Source of the DNA: Pseudomonadales bacterium | Lineage (GTDB): Bacteria; Pseudomonadota; Gammaproteobacteria; Pseudomonadales; Pseudohongiellaceae | Assembly (NCBI GenBank): GCA_023257655.1 | Contig: JALRBQ010000098.1 | Coordinates: forward strand, 1 to 49,652 | DNA length: 49,652 nt | Direction: 5' to 3' | Shown: positions 44,048-49,652 of the stretch, in pieces | Numbering within the stretch: position 1 is the stretch's first letter | How the letters are laid out: every line of letters starts with the position of its first letter | Notes under the pieces: generated by a model | What the model was told of the DNA's origin: nothing | Seen by the model: the letters and a program-made list of their open reading frames with translations, nothing else | Database searches by the model: none | Position numbers and translations under genes: made by a program

Positions 44048-44947
44048 ATGACACGAAGCCGACGTCACTCCCTGTGCACCACACTCCTGGCCACCGCCTG
44101 CCTGTTGCCCGCCGTTGTCGCGGCCCAGGACTTCGCCAACATCCAGATTACGACGATCCCGGTGCGGGACAATATCTATCTGTTGCAGGGCAGTGGCGGC
44201 AATATCGGCGTCTCTATTGGTGACGATGGCACGCTCATCGTCGACGACCAGTTCGCGCCGCTGTCGAACAAGATCGCCGCGGCGATCGCCGAGCTGACCG
44301 ACAAGCCGGTCACCTTCGTCGTCAACAGCCACTTTCATTACGACCACACCGACGGCAACCCCAATTTCGGCCGCGCCGGTGCCTGGATCGTGGCGCAGGA
44401 CAATAGCCGCAAGCGCATGGAGTCCACCCAGGTGCTCTCCGGCAGCGGTCGTGTGCAGGAACCTTACCCCGCGGTGGGTCTGCCGAAGATCACGTTTGAT
44501 GACACCATGCGCTTCTACCTGAACGGTGACACCGTGGATATTCTTAACTCGGGCGACGGCCACACGGATGGCGATGCCCAGATCTATTTCAGAGGCGCGA
44601 ACGTGATTCACACCGGTGACATGTTCGTGCGTTATGGCTTGCCGTTTACCGATCGCGATAATGGCGGCAGCACCGATGGCATGATCGCGGCGACGTACAA
44701 GATCGCCAGCCTGATCAACGATGACACGATCATCATTCCCGGCCATGGCCAGCTCTCCTCGCGGCAAGACTTGCTGGACTACCACGATATGCTGGTAGTA
44801 ATTCGCGGTCGGCTGGTGCGCGCCAAGGTGCAGGGGCTTTCTGTGGATGAGATGCTGGCCACGGAACCGGCGGCCGGATACGCACCGACTAACGACAGCA
44901 CCAACGACTGGTTGCGCCAGGCCTACGCGGAATATACCGCGCAATAA
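44048..44947 (+). CDS. Secreted MBL-fold metallo-hydrolase
   Basis: A 299-residue metallo-beta-lactamase-fold protein with a Sec signal (cleavage near residue 26, VVAAQ). The metal motif SHFHYDHTDG (HxHxDH) is complete, later ligands are in SGDGHTDGD and IHTGDMF, and IIPGHGQ closes the site. It belongs to the large group related to class B beta-lactamases and quinoprotein-associated hydrolases, and substrate specificity cannot be read. CAAGAGG precedes the ATG at 44048 by 10 bases. The SRPBCC gene follows after 192 bp. Confidence 0.9.
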   Translation: MTRSRRHSLCTTLLATACLLPAVVAAQDFANIQITTIPVRDNIYLLQGSGGNIGVSIGDDGTLIVDDQFAPLSNKIAAAIAELTDKPVTFVVNSHFHYDHTDGNPNFGRAGAWIVAQDNSRKRMESTQVLSGSGRVQEPYPAVGLPKITFDDTMRFYLNGDTVDILNSGDGHTDGDAQIYFRGANVIHTGDMFVRYGLPFTDRDNGGSTDGMIAATYKIASLINDDTIIIPGHGQLSSRQDLLDYHDMLVVIRGRLVRAKVQGLSVDEMLATEPAAGYAPTNDSTNDWLRQAYAEYTAQ

Positions 44948-45085
44948 GCAGGTCGCAGCGGACGTGGATTCCGCCGCGAATGGCTGGCCCGGCGCGCAGG
45001 CGTGTGGGAGAATCTCCGGTTCCTGGCTCTCACGCCGAGGATATGCACAGTAATAATTCACGCAGTAGTCAGTCACACAGATAAG

Positions 45086-45130
45086 ACGATTAAGGCAAAT
45101 TCGATAATTAAGCTAATCTCGATAATTAAG
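45086..45130 (+). repeat. 18-bp degenerate repeat next to the SRPBCC ribosome site
   Basis: TCGATAATTAAG occurs at 45101-45112 and 45119-45130, and a shorter relative, ACGATTAAGG, at 45086-45095. The last copy runs into AAGGAAGG, the ribosome site of the gene at 45140. Confidence 0.72.
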
Positions 45131-45139
45131 GAAGGTTCC

Positions 45140-45634
45140 ATGAAACGCATTCTCGCTGGCTTGTTCCTGATCTCTTCGCTGGGCGTGTCCACCATGGCGG
45201 TGGCCGAACCCGAATACGTGGCAATCGACATGGAGATTGATGTGGCCAAACCCGCCGCCGAGGTGTGGGCCAAGGTCGGCGACTATTGCGATATCGCAGA
45301 ATGGCTGAACCTGGACTGCGTCATCACCTCCGGTGATGGCGGCTTCGGTACCGTCCGCTCACTCGTTAATGGCCGCATCCTCGAGATCCTCGTCGCCAAG
45401 ACTGAACTGTCCTATGGCTATACTCAGCCAGCCGTGGAAGGAGCGTTCTATAATCTGTATCACGGCTTCCTGGAAGCGCGTCCGGTGACTGCGACCACAT
45501 CAAAGTTGCTGTATACCCTGCTCCTGGATGTGTCGAATCAGCCCGATCAAGCAGCGAAGGATGCGGATATTGCCCGTCGTCGTGCCTCGTTCGAGCGCGC
45601 GCTGGCAACAATGAAGGAAATTGCCGAGCGCTAG
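45140..45634 (+). CDS. Secreted SRPBCC-fold protein
   Basis: A 164-residue protein with a Sec signal (cleavage near residue 22, MAVAEP) and a START/Bet v1-like SRPBCC domain that binds hydrophobic ligands. Landmarks are IDVAKPAAEVWAKVGDYCDIAEWL, GFGTVRSLVNGRILEIL, and the long C-terminal helix (RRRASFERALATMKEI). I chose the ATG at 45140 because AAGGAAGG lies 6 bases upstream. The longer open frame from 45002 has no signal-like start. Secreted SRPBCC proteins of this kind are often called polyketide cyclases, but that activity is not implied. Confidence 0.83.
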   Translation: MKRILAGLFLISSLGVSTMAVAEPEYVAIDMEIDVAKPAAEVWAKVGDYCDIAEWLNLDCVITSGDGGFGTVRSLVNGRILEILVAKTELSYGYTQPAVEGAFYNLYHGFLEARPVTATTSKLLYTLLLDVSNQPDQAAKDADIARRRASFERALATMKEIAER

Positions 45635-45644
45635 ACCGCACTAC

Positions 45645-45673
45645 CCGGCTTGTCACCCAGTGTGGCAAGCCGG
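45645..45673 (+). terminator. Hairpin after the SRPBCC gene
   Basis: CCGGCTTGTCAC (45645-45656) and GTGGCAAGCCGG (45662-45673) pair with one G-U over a 5-base loop, 10 bp after the stop. It is followed by CTCTGTC, without a strong T run. Confidence 0.6.
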
Positions 45674-45752
45674 CTCTGTCGAAGGTTGTTGTCAGCAGCG
45701 CCCGGTCCGGTATTCGCCGGTCATGCAGGCTCTGTCTATTTGTGAGGTCCTC

Positions 45753-46787
45753 ATGAAAACACGACTCGTTCTCGCCATCGCACTCGCAACAGGCTGCAGC
45801 AGTTATACCGTCGCTCAGTCTTCCAGTTATGACGTACCGCGCACTGAATATGGCTTCCCCGACCTGCAGGGTGTGTGGAATTTCGCCACCAGTATACCCA
45901 TGCAGCGCCCTGATCGTTTCGGTGAGCAGGAATTCCTGACGCCGGCACAGATCGAGGAAGAGCGTGCGAAGCGCGCTGCTGCGGCTGCCGAGGCCGACGC
46001 CCGCGCCGCTGAGCGTGTTGTCGATCCTGACGCGCCCGAGGCTACCGACGATCCGGGTGGTTACAACGACTTCTGGTTCGAAAGCGCCGGCATCGGCGAC
46101 ATCGTGCGCACCTCGCTCATTGTCTATCCGAAGAACGGCAAGATGCCGGCGGCGGTGGAGGGCACTGTGCGCCAGTTCGACACTCTCGGTCCCGATATTC
46201 CCGGCCAGCGTCCCGTGCGCACACTCGTTGGCGGTATCGCCAAGAACGGACCGGAAGACCGCGGCCTGTCCGAACGCTGCATCGTTGGGTTCAACTCGGG
46301 CCCTCCGTTCACCCCGAGTCTGTACAACAACAATGTACAGATCTTCCAGGGCAAGGACACTGCAGTAATCCTGACCGAGATGATTCATGATGCGCGCATC
46401 GTACCCATCGGCGACAAGCTTGACCTGCCGGACGAGATCCGCCTGTGGTCGGGTGATTCCCGTGGTTGGTATGACGGCGATACGCTGGTCGTGGAGACGA
46501 AGAACTTCAACGGCCTGCGGCAATCGCTGAACTACAGCTTCCTCGGTTCCAACGAACAGGCGGTATTGACCGAGCGCTTCACGCGCACGGGCTACGACAC
46601 GGTCGATTATGAGTTTACGATCGACGATCCCGGCACCTACACCGACAAGATCACTGCCATCATTCCACTGACGAAAGTGGCCGGGCAGTTATACGAGTAC
46701 GCCTGTCATGAGGGCAACTATGGCATGCTGAATCTGCTGCGGGGTGAACGCTTCGAGGAGAGCCGGGAACAAGAGGCTTCAAACTAG
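45753..46787 (+). CDS. Secreted DLQGVW/YEYACHEGNYG family protein, copy C
   Basis: A 344-residue secreted protein, third paralog in the window. The signal peptide runs to about residue 22 (SYTVAQ), preceded by a Cys (TGC) that is not a convincing lipobox. Landmarks match copy B: VPRTEYGFPDLQGVWNFA, EEERAKRAAAAAEADAR helix, YNDFWFESAGIGDIVRTS, DRGLSERCIVGFNSGPPF, GDSRGWYDGDTLVVETKNFNG, YTDKITAIIPLTKVAGQ, YEYACHEGNYGMLNLLRG. GAGG is 6 bases before the ATG at 45753. An upstream ATG at 45723 lacks this. It follows the SRPBCC gene by 118 bp across a hairpin. Function unknown. Confidence 0.82.
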   Translation: MKTRLVLAIALATGCSSYTVAQSSSYDVPRTEYGFPDLQGVWNFATSIPMQRPDRFGEQEFLTPAQIEEERAKRAAAAAEADARAAERVVDPDAPEATDDPGGYNDFWFESAGIGDIVRTSLIVYPKNGKMPAAVEGTVRQFDTLGPDIPGQRPVRTLVGGIAKNGPEDRGLSERCIVGFNSGPPFTPSLYNNNVQIFQGKDTAVILTEMIHDARIVPIGDKLDLPDEIRLWSGDSRGWYDGDTLVVETKNFNGLRQSLNYSFLGSNEQAVLTERFTRTGYDTVDYEFTIDDPGTYTDKITAIIPLTKVAGQLYEYACHEGNYGMLNLLRGERFEESREQEASN

Positions 46788-46813
46788 ACTCCTTTCGCCT
46801 TGCCTGAGTGCAA

Positions 46814-48193
46814 CTAGAGTGACCAGCGCAGAGCTGAGCGTACCATCGCGCTGCTGTCAGGCTCGTCAGCATGTTCATCAATCTTGCGCGAGCGTTGCTC
46901 CAGCGCTTGCCAGCTTGTGCTATCCCACACCCGTGTCGCCAGCCTTGCCTTCAGCAGTTGGCGTACGCGCGGCAGGTCGCCGAGCTGCATGGCGGCCGTC
47001 ACCATAATCTGATCGTACAGATCCTGTTGCGCATGACTCGCCCCGAGTTGATTGTGACGCTGACGCAAGGCCAGCATCTGCGCCAGCGACTCTTGCGGCT
47101 TGCCCTCGCAGAAATCAACTGCGGCCTTGCTCAGCTCCAGGGCCAGTAACGCCTGTGATGAAGTCTTGCCGGACTCCGCTAGAAAGGCATAGGTGGATTG
47201 CAAGCGCGCGCGGTCACCATTCCGGGCCTGGGCCATTACATAATGCATGGCAGTGAACCACAGCGTGCAATCTGCGGCCGACTTTGTTGCCGCCTCACCG
47301 AGCCGTTGCCAGCGTTCCAGTCCAACATCTACGCCCTGAAACTCAAGCCGAGCGAGCAGCGAGACGCCATTCTGCACATCGAGGTAGAAAGTAGAGGATT
47401 TCGGATAGATCTCAGTGTCGAACAAGACCAGTGCCTCGTCGAAACGACCTTGGCTGAACAGGAACAAGCTCAAGTGCCACCATAGGTGACCCCGGAACAG
47501 GTTGTATTTTTTGAGAAATTGGCGAGCCTCTGTCAGTAACTCCACTCCCTCCACGTGACGGCCTTGCATCTCCAGCACATGACTGACGCCGTGCAGTGCC
47601 CACAGGTCTTGCGGATTGATGGCCAGGGCGGCGCGTGAACAGCGCTCGGCCACCTCGTACAGTCCGACCTCCTCCAACGAAAAACCGTGGGACGACAGGA
47701 AATGCGCGTAACCCGGCACCTCCTTCGACCAGTGAGAGGCGACACCCATACTGACTTCGGCCTGATGTGCCTTGGCGCCAGTCCAGAACAGGGTGCCTGT
47801 GTGTTGGCGGTAGGCCAGCAGATCCAGCGGCCACGCCAGTAAAATCTGTTCGAGCGCCGCCGCGCGCCGCTCGAGATCGCCATCGATCCAACCCCGCAGC
47901 GCCTCACGGTGGAGGGCTTCGCGTGGATTGGCAGGTAAGGCATCGGCGCGCTCCAGAAACCCGCGCGCAGTGGGCTGGAGCCGGAACGAGCCCTCCGACA
48001 TCAACGAGTAGCCCTTCAATACATTCGCCAGTGTGAAGTCAGGATGCTCTTCCAGCAGTGCATCCATGCGGTCACCGACACCCAGCCGGTAATAGTAGAT
48101 GTCGTCGAGCAGACCATCGAAGCGCTCGATCACCGTCGCATTGGGCGCCGTGATGTTGAGGCCGCGGCAGTCGGTGAGACTCATTGTGGACAT
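46814..48193 (-). CDS. Tetratricopeptide-repeat protein (TTC38-like)
   Basis: A 459-residue cytoplasmic protein of alpha-helical repeats, resembling eukaryotic TTC38 and its bacterial homologs. A conserved block is FSLEEVGLYEVAERCSRAALAINPQDLWALHGVSHVLEMQGR, a pair of TPR helices. Further repeats follow to the C-terminus. No catalytic motif is present, and the function is unknown. I chose the ATG at 48193, with AGGAAA 9 bases upstream, over an in-frame start at 48262 that has no ribosome site. It converges with copy C, 26 bp away. Confidence 0.85.
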   Translation of the reverse strand: MSTMSLTDCRGLNITAPNATVIERFDGLLDDIYYYRLGVGDRMDALLEEHPDFTLANVLKGYSLMSEGSFRLQPTARGFLERADALPANPREALHREALRGWIDGDLERRAAALEQILLAWPLDLLAYRQHTGTLFWTGAKAHQAEVSMGVASHWSKEVPGYAHFLSSHGFSLEEVGLYEVAERCSRAALAINPQDLWALHGVSHVLEMQGRHVEGVELLTEARQFLKKYNLFRGHLWWHLSLFLFSQGRFDEALVLFDTEIYPKSSTFYLDVQNGVSLLARLEFQGVDVGLERWQRLGEAATKSAADCTLWFTAMHYVMAQARNGDRARLQSTYAFLAESGKTSSQALLALELSKAAVDFCEGKPQESLAQMLALRQRHNQLGASHAQQDLYDQIMVTAAMQLGDLPRVRQLLKARLATRVWDSTSWQALEQRSRKIDEHADEPDSSAMVRSALRWSL

Positions 48194-48319
48194 GGCGTTG
48201 TTTCCTGTAGCGATAGACACAGCTGCAGCAAGACTACAGGGGATTATCCGTTCCCGCCACATCGGCTGTGTCGGAGCTGACAGTGAGCGTGAACACTGAC
48301 AGGTGTTATGCGATCGCCA

Positions 48320-48553
48320 CTATTTGACGGTGGCGATGACCAGCATCGGAAACAGGAAGAACAACAGGGCGACATAGCCGAGCAATAACAAGGGAGGATA
48401 GCGGAAGCGACACATCTGTTCAGCCAGTCCTTCGGCGATGAGTAGTGGCAGCGTCTTGAGTCCAGGCACAAACAGGAACAGCAGCGCACCGAACACATTC
48501 AGCAGGATGTGCACGAGGCCGGCACTGAGACCCAGCGCGCCAAATTTCAGATA
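48320..48553 (-). pseudogene. Na/Pi cotransporter, 3' part after an in-frame TAG
   Basis: The frame of the upstream gene resumes directly after the TAG at 48554-48556 and runs 77 codons to a stop at 48320. It begins YLKFGALGLSAGLVHILLNVFG and contains two further membrane helices, as expected for the C-terminal end of this family. There is no plausible ribosome site for independent start. Without the TAG the whole gene would encode about 387 residues. Confidence 0.72.
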
Positions 48554-49483
48554 CTAGATGCTCTGGCCGGCATCGCACGTGGTGGCCAATGCCGCTCCGA
48601 TGCTGTAGTAGTACACCGTAGGCAGTGCGATCGCGCTCTGGGCCACCAGTGGCAGGATCAGGCTGATCGTCACCGAACTCGATTGCAGCATCCAGCACAG
48701 CGCAAAGCCGAGCCCGAAGGCAACCGGTTTGCCGAGCAGGGCCGTGCGGATGATCGCTCGCGAGCGTTCTTCCAGATAATCCTTCAACGCGAATCCCATG
48801 GCGTTGAGTGCGACGACGAGCAAGGCGAAAAATCCCAGCCCGGACACCAGCGCGTGGTAGCCGTTGCTGATCGGCAGCAGACCAACAAGCTGAATCAAGC
48901 GAGCGGTCACCGGCGCCGTGACGATATCTATCACATCCGGAAAGCCGTTCAGGAAACCGCCCGCAAAGGCATTGCGTTCGATAACACCGACGAGCGTGAC
49001 CGACAGCCAGTGCAATAATCCGGTAAGGTTCTCGATCAGGAAGAACAACGCGACAACCAGTATCTTGTAAACATCGTCGACCAGAATCGCCGGAGCCATG
49101 CGCTTGAATTGCTCAGGCTGATGGCCCTGTGCCAGGCCGACGAGTGTATTCGTGATCGTTGTGCCGATGTTCGCTCCCATGATGATGAACACACTGTCCT
49201 CGGTGCTGATAGCCCCGGAGGCAACGGTCGCAATCACGATGGCGATGGTGGCCGAGCTGCTCTGGATCAGCGAGGTAATGACGATGCCGGAGAGCAGGGC
49301 CGAGTAAGGTGTTGAGAGGGAGGCGTCCAGCAGCGACTGCACCAGGTCACTCGAGGCATCCACTGAGAACGCCAGTTCACAGGCTTCCTTGAAGCCGGTG
49401 AGCGCAACGATAAATCCGTAGAGTCCGGCGAGTAGCAGGAAGGGCAGATAATACTCGCGACGCTGGAGGGAGTAATCAGGCAT
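48554..49483 (-). CDS. Na/Pi cotransporter family protein, truncated by TAG
   Basis: A membrane protein of the Na/Pi-cotransporter family (PF02690), which imports phosphate or modulates phosphate balance. The two family QSSS motifs are present: TSLIQSSSATIAIVI (residues about 70-84) and WMLQSSSVTISLILPLV (about 260-276), with FIIMGANIGTTITN between. It ends at a TAG (48554-48556) at residue 309 inside the C-terminal core, and the reading frame continues after it. The start at ATG 49483 has no strong ribosome site. Upstream lies a 24-bp repeat array at 49596-49652. Either a recent pseudogene or a sequence error. Confidence 0.8.
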   Translation of the reverse strand: MPDYSLQRREYYLPFLLLAGLYGFIVALTGFKEACELAFSVDASSDLVQSLLDASLSTPYSALLSGIVITSLIQSSSATIAIVIATVASGAISTEDSVFIIMGANIGTTITNTLVGLAQGHQPEQFKRMAPAILVDDVYKILVVALFFLIENLTGLLHWLSVTLVGVIERNAFAGGFLNGFPDVIDIVTAPVTARLIQLVGLLPISNGYHALVSGLGFFALLVVALNAMGFALKDYLEERSRAIIRTALLGKPVAFGLGFALCWMLQSSSVTISLILPLVAQSAIALPTVYYYSIGAALATTCDAGQSI

Positions 49484-49595
49484 GGGGAGAAGGGCTGCAG
49501 GTCAATTCCATCAAACGAGTGTGGCAGGCTGCGCCGGGGGACACCTTGCGAAAGGTCAATGCTCTCTCTTGTAAACCGTTTCTGTAAACCACCTG

Positions 49596-49652
49596 GGAAT
49601 CCACCAAAGAATCCACCCAGGAATCCACCAAAGAAACCAGCCAGAAAACCAC
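49596..49652. repeat. 24-bp tandem repeat upstream of the Na/Pi gene
   Basis: Copies of GGAATCCACCAAAGAATCCACCCA start at 49596 and 49620, and a third (GAAAACCAC) is cut by the window edge. Each unit is itself two related 12-bp halves. It is preceded by two TGTAAACC words at 49570-49590. Confidence 0.8.

Noticed and set aside
45753..45840. Lipoprotein signal for copy C (Cys near residue 15)
   Set aside because: The sequence before the Cys (ALATGC) is only partly lipobox-like, and a conventional cleavage site follows a few residues later. The call stays as ordinary Sec export.
45366..46523. Long open frame (385 codons) on the minus strand
   Set aside because: It is antisense to the SRPBCC gene and copy C, both supported by signal peptides, ribosome sites and paralogy.

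Overview
The window looks like a chromosomal segment of a GC-rich gammaproteobacterium, probably free-living and aquatic. This rests on cbpA-cbpM, cmoM, a TIGR02647-type protein, YchJ, a class II sirtuin, and the high proportion of exported enzymes (Sec, lipoprotein and Tat signals) acting on small organic compounds. I see no phage, insertion sequence, CRISPR array or rRNA. The genus is not identifiable from the sequence alone.

Layout. 1-1012: the 5' part of secF and a tRNA-Gly(CCC), minus strand. 1075-5578: a minus-strand operon of class III aminotransferase, lipoprotein amidohydrolase and APC permease. 5732-10468: plus-strand cbpA-cbpM, a GDSL lipoprotein, a PQQ-dehydrogenase lipoprotein and a secreted cupin. 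10595-17532: mostly minus strand, with a Tat-exported sulfite-oxidase-like enzyme, an NHL propeller, the first member of a three-copy secreted family, small membrane proteins, an exported MBL hydrolase, cmoM and an HxlR-type regulator. 17570-19505: a ladder of ACTAC/GTAGT half sites, then a flavin reductase and an acyl-CoA-dehydrogenase-fold oxygenase ending in a strong hairpin. 19613-25278: a small secreted protein, a TerC/Alx membrane protein, a frameshifted DUF305-LVIVD gene and the second copy of the secreted family. 25584-34453: PQQ dehydrogenase, small membrane protein, carboxylesterase, two consecutive Tat-exported PLP aminotransferases, a LysR regulator and a NUC-fold protein lacking key catalytic residues. 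34729-43803: two secreted beta-propellers, a molybdopterin oxidoreductase, YchJ, a DUF2189 membrane protein, a sirtuin and a VOC protein. 44048-49652: secreted MBL hydrolase, secreted SRPBCC protein, third copy of the secreted family, a TPR (TTC38-like) protein and a Na/Pi cotransporter gene broken by an in-frame TAG.

How it fits together. Much of the window encodes periplasmic chemistry: two quinoproteins, a molybdoenzyme, two MBL hydrolases, a carboxylesterase, two Tat-exported aminotransferases and several propellers. The most coherent regulated unit is the divergent HxlR-SCP2 regulator with a two-component flavin monooxygenase. A second recurring theme is short, degenerate tandem repeats in the untranslated DNA beside genes. 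At least seven such arrays are visible, each with its own unit and period (9 to about 29 bp), often just before a start codon. Two genes carry single disabling lesions (frameshift near 22352, amber at 48554-48556), which may be real pseudogenization or sequence error.
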